64,000 bases of DNA. Origin: Streptomyces sp. NBRC 110028 (lineage in GTDB: Bacteria > Actinomycetota > Actinomycetes > Streptomycetales > Streptomycetaceae). Every line of letters starts with the position of its first letter. Positions within the stretch are counted from its first letter, which is position 1. Both the position numbers and the translations under genes were made by a program. Of this stretch, positions 43,647 to 56,137 are shown in pieces. The stretch spans positions 124,001 through 188,000 of the forward strand of contig NZ_BBUZ01000028.1 in the NCBI RefSeq assembly GCF_001417735.1, written 5' to 3'. The notes below the pieces were generated by a model. It worked only from the letters and a program-made list of their open reading frames with translations. It was not told the origin of the DNA and did not search any database.

Positions 43647-45520
43647 CCACCCGCCGCCTCACCGTCGCCCAAGCCCTGGTGGAGTTCCTGGCGCACCAGT
43701 ACACCGAGCGGGACGGTCAGCGGCACCGTCTGATCAACGCCACCTGGGGCATCTTCGGCCACGGCAATGTGGCCGGGCTCGGCCAGGCGCTGCTGGAGGC
43801 CGGGCAGGACACCATGCCCTACCTCCAGGGCCGCAACGAGCAGTCCATGGTGCACGCCGCGGTCGGCTTCGCCCGGCAGTCCAACCGGCTCGCCGCCCAG
43901 GCCGTCACCACCTCCATCGGCCCCGGCGCCACCAACCTGGTCACCGGTGCCGCGCTGGCCACCGTCAACCGGCTGCCGGTGCTGCTGCTGCCCGGCGACA
44001 TCTTCACCACCCGGCCCGCCGACCCCGTGCTCCAGCAGCTGGAGGTGCCGTACGCGGGCGATGTGTCCGTCAACGACGCGCTGCGCCCGGTCTCCCGCTA
44101 CTTCGACCGCGTCGTCCGTCCCGAGGCGCTGATCCCGGCCGCGCTGGCCGCGATGCGGGTCCTCTCAGACCCGGCCGAGACCGGCGCGGTCACCCTGGCC
44201 ATGCCGCAGGACGTGCAGGCGGAGGCGTTCGACTGGCCGGAGGAGTTCTTCGCCGACCGGGTGTGGCGGGTGCGCCGCCCCGTCCCGGAGGCGGCCGAGA
44301 CCGAGGCCGCCGCGCGGGCGATCCGCGCGGCCCGGCGGCCGCTGGTCGTCGCGGGCGGCGGCGTCCACCACAGCGAGGCCGAGGGCGCCCTGCGGGCGTT
44401 CGCCGACGCCACCGGCATCCCGGTCGCCTCCACCCAGGCGGGCAAGGGGTCGCTGCGCTACGACCACCCCGCCGACATCGGCGGCATCGGGCACACCGGC
44501 ACCGCCGTCGCCGACGACCTGGCCCGCACCGCGGACCTGATCATCGGGGTCGGCACCCGCTACAGCGACTTCACCACCGCCTCCGCGACCCTCTTCGCCC
44601 ATCCGGACGTCCGGTTCCTCAACCTCAACATCACCGGCTTCGACGCCCACAAGCTGAGCGCCACCACGCTGGTCGCCGACGCCCGCGCCGGTCTCGAGGC
44701 GCTGACCGCCGAGCTGGCCGGTCACCGGGTCGATACGACGTACGAGGCCGAGTACCGGACCGGCAAGGCGCGGTGGGAGCGCCGGGTGGACGCCGCGTAC
44801 GCCGCCGAGGACGACTCCGTGCGCCCCTCCCAGCCCCAGGTGCTGGGCGCGCTGGACACGGTGGTCGGCGACGACGACGTGGTGATCAACGCGGCGGGCT
44901 CGCTCCCCGGCGACCTGCACAAGCTGTGGCGGGCCCGCTCGCCCCGCCAATACCACCTGGAGTACGGCTACTCCTGCATGGGCTACGAGATCCCGGGCGC
45001 CATCGGCGTACGGCTCGCGGCCCCCGACCGCCCGGTGTGGGCGCTGGTCGGGGACGGTACGTACCTGATGATGCCGACCGAGATCGTCACCGCGGTCCAG
45101 GAGGGCATCAACATCAACGTCGTCCTCCTCCAGAACCACGGCTACGCCTCGATCGGCGGCCTGTCGGAGACGACCGGCGCCGAGCGGTTCGGCACCGCCT
45201 ACCGCTTCCGCTCCGCCGACGGCACGTACACCGGCGATCCGCTCCCCGTCGACCTGGCCGCCAACGCCGCCTCGCTCGGCATGGACGTGCTGCGCGCCCG
45301 GACCGTGGCCGAGCTGCGGGAGGCGCTTGCCGCGGCCCGCGCCTCGGACCGTCCCACATGTGTCTATGTGGAGACGGAAACGGGCGACACAGTGTCGGGC
45401 GCCCCCGACGCACAGGCGTGGTGGGATGTGCCCGTAGCCGAGACCGCGACCCGCCCGGCCGCCGTGAAGGCCCGCGAGGAGTACGACCGGCACGCCGCCG
45501 GCCGCCGCCGCCACCTCTGA
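43643..45520 (+). CDS. iolD: 3D-(3,5/4)-trihydroxycyclohexane-1,2-dione hydrolase IolD
   Basis: A 625-residue thiamine-diphosphate enzyme that hydrolyses the inositol-derived cyclic dione to 5-deoxy-glucuronate. It has WGIFGHGNVAGLG, LQGRNEQSMVHAAVGFARQ (with the activating Glu) and the cofactor motif GDGTYLMMPTEIVTAVQEGIN-like GDG...NN region near residue 475. ATG 43643 overlaps the iolB stop as ATGA. Confidence 0.94.
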   Translation: MTTRRLTVAQALVEFLAHQYTERDGQRHRLINATWGIFGHGNVAGLGQALLEAGQDTMPYLQGRNEQSMVHAAVGFARQSNRLAAQAVTTSIGPGATNLVTGAALATVNRLPVLLLPGDIFTTRPADPVLQQLEVPYAGDVSVNDALRPVSRYFDRVVRPEALIPAALAAMRVLSDPAETGAVTLAMPQDVQAEAFDWPEEFFADRVWRVRRPVPEAAETEAAARAIRAARRPLVVAGGGVHHSEAEGALRAFADATGIPVASTQAGKGSLRYDHPADIGGIGHTGTAVADDLARTADLIIGVGTRYSDFTTASATLFAHPDVRFLNLNITGFDAHKLSATTLVADARAGLEALTAELAGHRVDTTYEAEYRTGKARWERRVDAAYAAEDDSVRPSQPQVLGALDTVVGDDDVVINAAGSLPGDLHKLWRARSPRQYHLEYGYSCMGYEIPGAIGVRLAAPDRPVWALVGDGTYLMMPTEIVTAVQEGININVVLLQNHGYASIGGLSETTGAERFGTAYRFRSADGTYTGDPLPVDLAANAASLGMDVLRARTVAELREALAAARASDRPTCVYVETETGDTVSGAPDAQAWWDVPVAETATRPAAVKAREEYDRHAAGRRRHL

Positions 45521-45548
45521 CGTTTTTCGAGAGAAAGGCTTCGCACCC

Positions 45549-47045
<1,497 letters not shown>

Positions 47046-47063
47046 CCCGGGTAGCGCGCGTCG

Positions 47064-47097
47064 GGAACCCTCGCCGGTCATCGACCGGCGAGGTTCC
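47064..47097 (+). terminator. Terminator of the iol cluster
   Basis: GGAACC-C-TCGCCGGT pairs with ACCGGCGAGGTTCC around a CATCG loop, a 14-bp stem with one bulge, 18 bases after the mmsA stop. Confidence 0.8.
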
Positions 47098-47191
47098 TTC
47101 GCCTCACCGTGCAACCATCCGCCCCTCCTGTAGGTCTTGTTGAGTGTTCGCCCGAACCATGGGCACACGACCACATTCAGGGGGATCTCCT

Positions 47192-47656
47192 ATGCTTCGT
47201 ACCCTTCGTCGCTCCGCTGCGGTCGCCGGAAGCTGCGCGGCCGCGCTCGGCCTCGGGCTGGTGCTGGCCGCGGGCTCGCCCGCGGCCGCCGCGTCCCACG
47301 GCGTGAAGACCGATCCGAACGGCCGCTTCACCGCCGAGGAGATCCACCACTTCCTGGAGGGCTTCTACGGCAACCACGGGCCCCGCCCCTGGGAGCGCGA
47401 GCACCTGGTCTCCGAGTACCTCAAGGAGCGGATCGCCCAGACGCCCGACTACGACCTGCTGCTGTGCGCCCAGAACGAGCCGCGGGACATCGAGGTCGGC
47501 GAGGTGACCACGGCCCAGTCCGCACGGGTCGGCTGGGCGACGATCACCACGTACTGGGGCCAGGGCTCGCCCAGCTCCTTCACCGCGTACGTCGACCTCG
47601 ACGCGAGCCGGCCCATCGAGCTGCTGAATGTGGACTGCGCGACACCCGAGGGCTGA
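47192..47656 (+). CDS. Small exported protein of unknown function
   Basis: A 154-residue protein. ATG 47192 follows GGGGGAT and gives a signal peptide (MLRTLRRSAAVAGSCAAALG, cleavage near SPAAAASHG). The mature part has ASHGVKTDPNGRFTAEEI, FLEGFYGNHGPRPWERE and two Cys residues (LLCAQNE and VDCATPEG) that could form a disulfide. I recognise no family; the domain resembles small secreted actinobacterial proteins. It is monocistronic. Confidence 0.75.
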   Translation: MLRTLRRSAAVAGSCAAALGLGLVLAAGSPAAAASHGVKTDPNGRFTAEEIHHFLEGFYGNHGPRPWEREHLVSEYLKERIAQTPDYDLLLCAQNEPRDIEVGEVTTAQSARVGWATITTYWGQGSPSSFTAYVDLDASRPIELLNVDCATPEG

Positions 47657-47740
47657 CGAGGGCCGAAAGGGCGGGTACGCGAGGAATCGGCCCGGGACGG
47701 CCGGTTCCTCGCTTGCAGATCAAGGTCGTAGTCTCGGCGT

Positions 47741-49861
47741 ATGAGCTGGTCACACGCGCTGAAGCAGACTGCCCAGGCCGGTTTCAGGATCGAGCGCATC
47801 CGGCTGGAGCCGCTGGTCGCGGTTCGTGGCGCCTGTGGTGTGGCCATCGTGGTCGGGCTGACCCTGTGGCTCGGCTCGCCGACGCTCGCGGTGTCGTCGG
47901 CGTTCGGCGCGTTCTCCGCCGGGATCGCCATCTTCCAGAAGAGCTGGCGGCCCCGCCCGGAGCTGGCGCTGGCCGCGGCGTCCCTGCTCGCGGTCTCCAC
48001 CTTCCTCGGCTATCTGGCCGCCGCCCACACCGCGACCTTCGTCGTGATGCTCGCCGTGTGGACGCTGCTGACCGGCATGTCCTGGGCGGTCGGCCCGGTC
48101 TCCGGACTGGTCTCGACCCAGATGGTCGCGGTGATGCTGGTCACCGTCACCCTCCCCACCTCGGCGCTCGGCGCCCTGGAGCACGCCGCGCTGATCGGCC
48201 TCGGCGGGGTCGTCCAGGCCGCGCTGATCGTGCTCCTCCCGGTGCGGCCCTGGGGTGTGCAGCGCGACGCCCTCGCGGACGCGCTCGCCGGCGTGGCCGA
48301 CTACGCCCGGCGGCTGCGCCACGACCCGCAGGCACCGTTCGACCCGCAGCCGCTGATGGACGCCCGCAGCGCCGCCGCCGTCACCCCGCGCGCGGCGAAG
48401 CGGCGCCCGAGCCAGCTGCGCGGCTACCGGCTGCTGGCCGAGCGCATACGGCCGGTGCTCGCCTCGATGGCCGACCCGGTGGTCGGCGCCCCGATGCTCG
48501 GACCCGAGCGCGACCGGGTGCGCGAGCTGCTGGCCGCGACCGCCACCGTGCTGGACGCGGTGGCCCACGCCATCCGCTGGAACAAGCCGGTCCGGCTGCC
48601 GCCCGAGGCGATGGCGGTGCTGGAGGTGCCGGAGAGCGGGCCGATGCTGGGCGGGGCCGCCCGCCGCGCCGCACTCCGGCTTCTGGCACTGGTGAACGAT
48701 GTCGTGGAGTCCTCGGACGAGCGGGTGGAGGAAGTGACCGCCGAGGGCGCCAAAGACCGCCGCCATCTGCCCCGCCACAGTGTCCCCGGTCTGGTGCCGG
48801 TGGTGCTGCGCGCCCTGCGCCGCGAGGCCCGCTGGGACTCGCGGATCCTGCGGCACGCGGTACGCCTCACCGTGGTCGCGGTGTGCGGCTATCTGCTGGG
48901 CGCCGTGCTGCCGTTCGGCCACGGCTACTGGGCGCCGCTGACCTCGGTGATGGTGCTGCGCCCGGACTTCGGCCAGACCTTCTCGCGCGGGGTCGCCCGC
49001 TTCTTCGGCACCCTGGCCGGGGTCCTGATCGGCGGATCGGTGGTGACGCTGGCCCACCCGGACCCGTATGTGAGCGCCACGCTGGCCGTGGTGTGCGCGG
49101 CCTTCATGTTCATGCTGCTGCGCACCGGCTTCATCGTGGCCTCGCTGTGCGTGAGCGCGTACGTGGTCTTCCTGCTCGGCATCGCGGGCGCGGAGGTCGG
49201 CCAGACCGTCCAGGCGCGGGTGGCGCTGACGCTGCTGGGCGGGCTGATGGCGATGGCCTCGTACGTGGTCTTCCCCGCCTGGGAGACCCCGCTGCTGCGC
49301 GACCGGCTGGCCGACTGGCTGGCCGAGGGCGGCCGGTACGCCATCGCCGTCTTCGACGCCCACGCCCGCCCCGCCGAGCGCCGCCCCCGCCAGGTGCGGG
49401 AGGCGCTGCTGGACCAGCGGGCGGCCCGCAGCGAGTACGAGCAACTGGAGAGCCGGGCCCGCCGGGAACCGGTGCGCCACCGTGGGCTCGGCCCCCGGGC
49501 GGCGCAGGCGGCACAGACCGCGCTGTCCACCATGGGCCGTGTCACCATGCTGCTGGAGGCGCATCTGCCGGACCGTGACGCGGCCCCGTCGAGGGAGGCC
49601 GAGGACTTCGCGGCGGCGCTGCGGACGGCGGTCCCGAAGGCCGTGGAGGCGATACGGGAGCGGCGGCCGCTGGACTGGACCGCCGTACAGGAGTCGCTGG
49701 AGCACTGGCAGGAGCGCGCCGGGGAGCGGCAGGGGGTGGCGGTGCGCGGCGCAGACCTGTTGGTGGAGGCGCTGGACGACCTGGCGCAGGCGCTCGCGGG
49801 GGGCGCGCGGCAGCAGCCCGCGCTCCAGGACCCCACGCATGGGGGTGACCCCTCGCATTAG
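47741..49861 (+). CDS. FUSC/aromatic acid exporter family membrane protein
   Basis: A 706-residue membrane protein with two clusters of hydrophobic helices (about residues 28-165 and 365-520) around a cytosolic middle region, and a helical C-terminal tail. Segments such as GYWAPLTSVMVLRPDFGQTFSRGVARFFGTL match the FUSC (YccS/AaeB-like) domain. Such proteins are thought to export aromatic acids or similar compounds. The neighbours give no further hint. Confidence 0.87.
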   Translation: MSWSHALKQTAQAGFRIERIRLEPLVAVRGACGVAIVVGLTLWLGSPTLAVSSAFGAFSAGIAIFQKSWRPRPELALAAASLLAVSTFLGYLAAAHTATFVVMLAVWTLLTGMSWAVGPVSGLVSTQMVAVMLVTVTLPTSALGALEHAALIGLGGVVQAALIVLLPVRPWGVQRDALADALAGVADYARRLRHDPQAPFDPQPLMDARSAAAVTPRAAKRRPSQLRGYRLLAERIRPVLASMADPVVGAPMLGPERDRVRELLAATATVLDAVAHAIRWNKPVRLPPEAMAVLEVPESGPMLGGAARRAALRLLALVNDVVESSDERVEEVTAEGAKDRRHLPRHSVPGLVPVVLRALRREARWDSRILRHAVRLTVVAVCGYLLGAVLPFGHGYWAPLTSVMVLRPDFGQTFSRGVARFFGTLAGVLIGGSVVTLAHPDPYVSATLAVVCAAFMFMLLRTGFIVASLCVSAYVVFLLGIAGAEVGQTVQARVALTLLGGLMAMASYVVFPAWETPLLRDRLADWLAEGGRYAIAVFDAHARPAERRPRQVREALLDQRAARSEYEQLESRARREPVRHRGLGPRAAQAAQTALSTMGRVTMLLEAHLPDRDAAPSREAEDFAAALRTAVPKAVEAIRERRPLDWTAVQESLEHWQERAGERQGVAVRGADLLVEALDDLAQALAGGARQQPALQDPTHGGDPSH

Positions 49862-49863
49862 GG

Positions 49864-50148
49864 GTGCCCCTCCATCAAGGCGCGGCTCGTCAGCGTCGCC
49901 CGGCGGGTCGGCTGACGCAGGAACAGGGTGAAGCAGCGGAACACAACGACAACGTGAGGCTGATCTCGCTGGTCCCCGGGATCCTCTACGTGGTCGCCTC
50001 CTGCGGTACGTTCGCCCACCGCGCCGCCGCCCTCCGGCGCGACGCAATCATCGGCTGGACCATCACCCGGTCCGCCTTCCAGCGCCGGGCGGGGCTGCTC
50101 ACGTTGGGGGACCGGCTCCTCAACGAGCCCCGTGACCGCCGTTCTTGA
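49864..50148 (+). pseudogene. Possible fragment of a bacterial PH-domain protein
   Basis: A 94-codon frame with DAIIGWTITRSAFQRRAGLLTL, which resembles the core of bacterial PH-domain (DUF304/YdbT-like) membrane proteins; the rest of such a protein is absent. It starts 3 bases after the FUSC stop and ends 29 bases inside the convergent sdhB. It could be a decayed gene or chance similarity. The region otherwise holds nothing recognisable. Confidence 0.3.
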
Positions 50149-50874
50149 GGCTCGCCCGCAGGAACTCCCGGTTCATGTTCGAGATCGACTGGAGCGGGAT
50201 GCCCTTCGGGCAGGCCACCGCGCACTCACCGGTGTTGGTGCAGCCGCCGAAGCCCTCCTCGTCCATCGTGCCGACCATGTCCAGCACCCGGGACTCACGC
50301 TCGGGCTGCCCCTGCGGCAGCACGTTCAGATGCGTCACCTTCGCCGAGGTGAACAGCATCGCCGAACCATTGGGGCAGGCCGCCACGCACGCCCCGCACC
50401 CGATGCACTCCGCGTGTTCGAACGCGGTGTCCGCGACCGGCTTCGGCACGGGCGTGGCATGTGCGTCCGGGGCGCTCCCCGTCGGGGCGGAAATGAAACC
50501 ACCCGATCCGATGATCCGGTCGAACGCCGACCGGTCCACCACCAGATCCTTGACCACCGGGAAGGCGGCGGCGCGCCACGGCTCCACGTCGATGGTGTCG
50601 CCGTCGTGGAAGTGCCGCATGTGCAGCTGACAGGTGGTGGTGCGCTCCGGGCCGTGCGCCTGCCCGTTGATCACCATGCCGCACGCACCGCAGATGCCCT
50701 CGCGGCAGTCGTGGTCGAACGCGACGGGCTCCTCCCCGCGCAGGATCAGCCGCTCGTTGAGCGTGTCGAGCATTTCCAGGAAGGACATCTCGGGCGAGAT
50801 GCCCTCGATCTCGTAAGCGGTCATGGCGCCCGGCTGCTCGGGGCCGCGCTGGCGCCAGATCCGCAGGGTGAGCC

Positions 50875-50878
<4 letters not shown>
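50120..50878 (-). CDS. sdhB: Succinate dehydrogenase/fumarate reductase iron-sulfur subunit
   Basis: A 252-residue electron-transfer subunit. ATG 50878 overlaps the sdhA stop. The [2Fe-2S] ligands are in CREGICGACGM plus a later TTTC. Two ferredoxin-type sets, CIGCGACVAACP and CTNTGECAVACPKGIP, hold the [4Fe-4S] and [3Fe-4S] clusters. The long middle insert (GSAPDAHATPVPKPVAD) is typical of the three-subunit actinobacterial type. Confidence 0.93.
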
Positions 50879-52821
<1,943 letters not shown>

Positions 52822-52822
52822 C

Positions 52823-53569
52823 TCAGCTCACCACTCCAGTCATCACGCCGACGGGTACGGCGATGAAGCCGCAAGTCAGGATGGCGGCCAGGGCGTTCGC
52901 TGCCCGTTTGAGGGCCCGGTCGCGGCGCGGCCGGCCCGCCCCGAGGGTCTGGGCGGCGCTCCAGAAGCCGTGCCGGATGTGCAGGCCGAGGGCGAGCATC
53001 GCCACGATGTAGACGGTGTTGCCGTACCAGGTGGAGAAGGTCGCCACGACGTTCTCGTACGGATGGCCGGGCTCGGCGCGCTCGTTCACCGTGAGCGTCG
53101 TCAGGTCCAGGATGTGCCAGACGATGAACAGCCCGAGGATCACCCCGCCCCAGCGCATCGTGCGGGTCGCGTAGCTCGCCCGCCGCCGCCGGTGCGCGTA
53201 ACCGCGCGGCCGGGCCGCCCGATCCCGGCGGCTGAGCTGGTACGCGGCCACGCCGTGCAGCACGACGGAGGCCAGCAGCCCGATCCGGGCCAGCCACAGG
53301 AACCCCTCGTACGGGAGGAACGGCTCGCCGAGGGTGCGCAGCCAGTGCGCGTAGCCGTTGAGGTCGCCGGGACCGAAGAAGACCTTCAGATTGCCCAGCA
53401 TGTGGGCCACCAGATAGGCCAGCATGATCAGCCCGGTGACGGCCATCACGGCCTTCTTGCCGATGGTCGACCGCCACACGGAGCCGATGAAGGACGGCTT
53501 CCGCGGCGGCTTCCGCTTCTGGCCGGGCCGCCGGTCGTGGCCCGTGTCCGTCCGTGTCGCCAGTGCCAT
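52823..53569 (-). CDS. sdhC: Succinate dehydrogenase cytochrome b subunit (type B)
   Basis: A 248-residue membrane anchor with five predicted helices and heme/quinone-region His residues (LAYLVAHMLGNLKVFFG, LHGVAAYQLSRRD, FIVWHILDLTTL, LGLHIRHGFWSA). This single-polypeptide di-heme type replaces separate C and D subunits. It is first in the operon. Its start is 84 bases from a divergent LysR regulator, which may control it. Confidence 0.9.
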   Translation of the reverse strand: MALATRTDTGHDRRPGQKRKPPRKPSFIGSVWRSTIGKKAVMAVTGLIMLAYLVAHMLGNLKVFFGPGDLNGYAHWLRTLGEPFLPYEGFLWLARIGLLASVVLHGVAAYQLSRRDRAARPRGYAHRRRRASYATRTMRWGGVILGLFIVWHILDLTTLTVNERAEPGHPYENVVATFSTWYGNTVYIVAMLALGLHIRHGFWSAAQTLGAGRPRRDRALKRAANALAAILTCGFIAVPVGVMTGVVS

Positions 53570-53628
53570 GTCCTTGACGCTAGGCAGCGGCCGGCTGATC
53601 AGTCCAAGACATGCTGTGGCTGGATTCC

Positions 53629-53646
53629 ATAGGCCATGCCTATTAT
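53629..53646. promoter_or_regulatory. LysR-type operator over a leaderless promoter
   Basis: ATAGGCCATGCCTAT (53629-53643) is a 15-base inverted repeat. TATTAT (53641-53646) overlaps its right end as a -10 element. GTG 53653 lies 7 bases further on, so the lysR transcript is probably leaderless. The position fits autoregulation and control of the divergent sdh operon. Confidence 0.65.
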
Positions 53647-53652
53647 CGCTGG

Positions 53653-54588
53653 GTGCAGCTGCAGCAGCTCCGGTATTTCGCCGCCGTCGCGGACACCCGC
53701 CACTTCACCCGCGCCGCGCAGCGGCTCCATGTCGCCCAGCCCTCGCTGTCCCAGCAGATCAGGGCGCTGGAGCGGGAGCTGGGCGCCGAGCTGTTCCACC
53801 GCGCGCGCGGCCACATCGCCCTCACCGACGCGGGGGAGGCGCTGCTTCCGCTGGCCCGCCAGATCCTCGCCGACACCGACACCGCGCGCCGTGAGGTGCA
53901 GGAGGTCGCCCAGCTGCGGCGCGGCCGGGTGCGGCTCGGCGCCCCGCCCAGCCTGTGCGCCAGCCTCGTTCCGGATGTGCTGCGCCGCTTCCACGACGAG
54001 TTCCCGGGCATCGAGCTGATCATCGACGAGGGCGGCTCCCAGGACCTGGTCCGCACCCTGGCCGCCGGTGAGCTGGACCTCGCCCTGATCATCACCCCGC
54101 TGCCCGGTCAGGCCCCCGCGCTCGCCGCCACCGAGCTGCTGCGCGAGGAGCTGGTGGTCGCCTCCTCGCCCACGTCCCCACCGCCCGCGAAAGCCCGCCG
54201 GATCCGGGTCGAGGATCTGCGCGACCGGCCGATGGTGATGTTCCGCCGCGGCTACGACCTGCGGGAATTCACCACCGCTGCCTGCCGGGCGGCGGGCTTC
54301 GAGCCCTCGTTCACGGTCGAGGGCGGCGAGATGGACGCGGTGCTCGGCTTCGTCCGGGCGGGCCTCGGCATCGCCGTCCTCCCCGGCATGGTGGCGGCGC
54401 GCTCGGGACTGCGGGTCACGCCCTTCGCGGGCCGCGCGATGCGGCGCACCATCGCCGTCGCGCACCGCAAGGACGTCGCCCCGCCGAGGGCCGCGCGCGA
54501 GCTGCGCCGGGTGCTGCTGGAGTATCTGCGCTCGGCCGACGCCGACGACCTTCCGGGCCTGCCGCCCGGCACCCGCCTGCTGCCCTGA
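53653..54588 (+). CDS. LysR family transcriptional regulator
   Basis: A 311-residue regulator starting at GTG 53653. The N-terminal winged helix has LQQLRYFAAVADTRHFTRAAQRLHVAQPSLSQQ-type sequence (residues 2-35), followed by the linker helix and an effector domain (VRLGAPPSLCASLVPDVL, LDLALIITPLP). It is divergent from the sdhCAB set, making that operon its probable target; the effector may be a dicarboxylate or related acid. Confidence 0.9.
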   Translation: MQLQQLRYFAAVADTRHFTRAAQRLHVAQPSLSQQIRALERELGAELFHRARGHIALTDAGEALLPLARQILADTDTARREVQEVAQLRRGRVRLGAPPSLCASLVPDVLRRFHDEFPGIELIIDEGGSQDLVRTLAAGELDLALIITPLPGQAPALAATELLREELVVASSPTSPPPAKARRIRVEDLRDRPMVMFRRGYDLREFTTAACRAAGFEPSFTVEGGEMDAVLGFVRAGLGIAVLPGMVAARSGLRVTPFAGRAMRRTIAVAHRKDVAPPRAARELRRVLLEYLRSADADDLPGLPPGTRLLP

Positions 54589-54604
54589 CGTGTGCGCGGC
54601 GGGG

Positions 54605-54979
54605 TCAGCCCCACAGCGCCGTGGCCGCCGCGCCGCCCGCGAAGGCGGCCGCCACCCCCGCCACCACGCTCCCCACCACATTGGCGGCCGCGAAACCGCG
54701 TGCCCCGTCCTCCGCCAGCCTCAGCGTCTCGTACGAGAACGTCGAGTACGTGGTGAGCGCACCGCACAGCCCCGTCCCCAGCAGCAACTGCACCCGCGAC
54801 GACGCGGCCCCGGCCGCCACCGCCCCGGTCAGCACGCCCAGCATCGCGCACCCCACCACGTTCACCACGAACGTCCCCCACGGGAACACCGAGTCGTGCC
54901 GGGCCTGCACCATCCGGTCGGTCAGATACCGCAGCGGGGCGCCGGCCATCCCGCCGGCGATCACCAGGAGCCAGTTCAC
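54605..54979 (-). CDS. crcB: Fluoride channel FluC/CrcB
   Basis: A 124-residue protein with four membrane helices. Family signatures are GGMAGAPLRYLTDR, FPWGTFVVNVVGCAMLG and LCGALTTYSTFSYETL, the last with the conserved Gly-Thr-Ser/Thr-Phe turn. FluC dimers export fluoride. It overlaps the DUF190 gene by 4 bases and forms a pair with the upstream FluC, so a heterodimer is likely. Confidence 0.93.
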   Translation of the reverse strand: MNWLLVIAGGMAGAPLRYLTDRMVQARHDSVFPWGTFVVNVVGCAMLGVLTGAVAAGAASSRVQLLLGTGLCGALTTYSTFSYETLRLAEDGARGFAAANVVGSVVAGVAAAFAGGAAATALWG

Positions 54980-55308
54980 CGGTCGCGCCCCGGGAAGCGG
55001 ACGATCTCGACCGGGTCCAGAACCACCGGGCCGTCGCCGATGATCTCCTCCAGTTCGGGCAGGAAGGTCCTCACCCGCTCCTCCGTATCAACGATCACCA
55101 CGCAGACGGGCAGATCCTCGCCGAGCGACAGCAGCCGCGAGGTGTGGACCATGGACGAGACGCCGAAGCCCTCCACCCCGCGGAATACGCTCGCGCCCGC
55201 CAGCCCCGCCCGGTGGGCACGGTGCACGATTTCGGCGAAGACCGGTTTGTGGTGCCAGGTGTCGTTCTCGCCGACGAAGACGGTCAGCCTCAGCCCGTTC
55301 GCGTTCAT
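54976..55308 (-). CDS. DUF190 protein (PII-like fold)
   Basis: A 110-residue cytosolic protein with LRLTVFVGENDTWHHKPVF, GLAGASVFRGVEGFG and VCVVIVDTEERVRTFLPEL, a ferredoxin-like PII fold. ATG 55308 lies inside the end of the upstream FluC gene (GTGA/ATGA type overlap). DUF190 genes are commonly embedded with fluC; the protein may sense fluoride or regulate the channel, which is inference. Confidence 0.87.
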   Translation of the reverse strand: MNANGLRLTVFVGENDTWHHKPVFAEIVHRAHRAGLAGASVFRGVEGFGVSSMVHTSRLLSLGEDLPVCVVIVDTEERVRTFLPELEEIIGDGPVVLDPVEIVRFPGRDR

Positions 55309-55748
55309 CCCGTGCTCCCGTTGTACGCCCCCGCGACCCCGACGACCCGACGGGTGCCCGCCACCGCGCCCCCTACCGCCGCCATCGCCGCCAGCAGCGT
55401 CACCACCAGATAGACCGCTCCGCTCGCGGCGTGGCCTCCCAGGACGAGCCGCCTGAAGTCCACGGCGTACGTCGAGAAGGTGGTGAACCCGCCCAGCACC
55501 CCGGTGCCGAGGAAGGGCCGCATCAGCCGGTGGGCCGTCCACACCTCGGCGATCAGCACCAGGAGGACGCCGATGAGCGCGCAGCCCACCACGTTCACCA
55601 GCAGCGTCGTCCAGGGGAAGGCGCCCGTGGGGGTCGGCCACAGCAGGGACGCCCCGTACCGGGCGGTCGCGCCGGCACCACCGCCGACCGCGACCACGCC
55701 CACCACCGGCCCCTGCCCATGCCACGACCGCCTTCTGCCCTGCGCCAT
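55305..55748 (-). CDS. crcB: Fluoride channel FluC/CrcB
   Basis: A 147-residue four-helix channel subunit with GGGAGATARYGASLLWP, FPWTTLLVNVVGCALIG and GVLGGFTTFSTYAVDF. A basic 20-residue N-terminal extension distinguishes it from its partner. The upstream sequence CTAGCCT 8-14 bases before ATG suggests a -10 element and a nearly leaderless transcript. No fluoride riboswitch was seen. Confidence 0.93.
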   Translation of the reverse strand: MAQGRRRSWHGQGPVVGVVAVGGGAGATARYGASLLWPTPTGAFPWTTLLVNVVGCALIGVLLVLIAEVWTAHRLMRPFLGTGVLGGFTTFSTYAVDFRRLVLGGHAASGAVYLVVTLLAAMAAVGGAVAGTRRVVGVAGAYNGSTG

Positions 55749-55869
55749 ACCGCTCAGGCTAGTGGTGTGGGCACCACTTCACTCCGCCCGGCCCCGGCCG
55801 GTACCGTCAGGCCCGGAAAAGATCGTGAGGCGTGCTGGAGAACGAGTTGAGACACCGAGGAGACAGCTC

Positions 55870-56091
55870 ATGAGTAACCCGTTCGACAACCCCGACGGCC
55901 GTTTCGTCGTGCTCGTCAACGACGAAGGGCAGCACTCCCTGTGGCCCTCCTTCGCGGAGGTGCCCGAGGGCTGGACCGTCGCCCACGGCGAGGACGACCG
56001 CCAGGCGTGCCTGGACTACGTCGAGGAGCACTGGACCGACATGCGCCCGAAGAGCCTCGCGACCGCGATGGACGCCCCCGCCGGGTCCTGA
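55870..56091 (+). CDS. MbtH family protein (orphan)
   Basis: A 73-residue protein with SNPFDNPDGRFVVLVNDEGQ, SLWPSFAEVPEGW and LDYVEEHWTDMRPKSL, including the conserved Trp residues of MbtH. These proteins bind and activate adenylation domains of non-ribosomal peptide synthetases. No such synthetase is in this window, so it is an orphan that probably acts on synthetases encoded elsewhere. Confidence 0.95.
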   Translation: MSNPFDNPDGRFVVLVNDEGQHSLWPSFAEVPEGWTVAHGEDDRQACLDYVEEHWTDMRPKSLATAMDAPAGS

Positions 56092-56137
56092 CCGGCCCCG
56101 ACTGCGGGCGGTCCCGTCACGGCGTTACGTTGGGCGT

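Noticed and set aside
55749..55869. Fluoride riboswitch upstream of the fluC operon
   Set aside because: The upstream strand lacks the conserved fluoride-aptamer sequence blocks by eye, and the predicted leader is too short.
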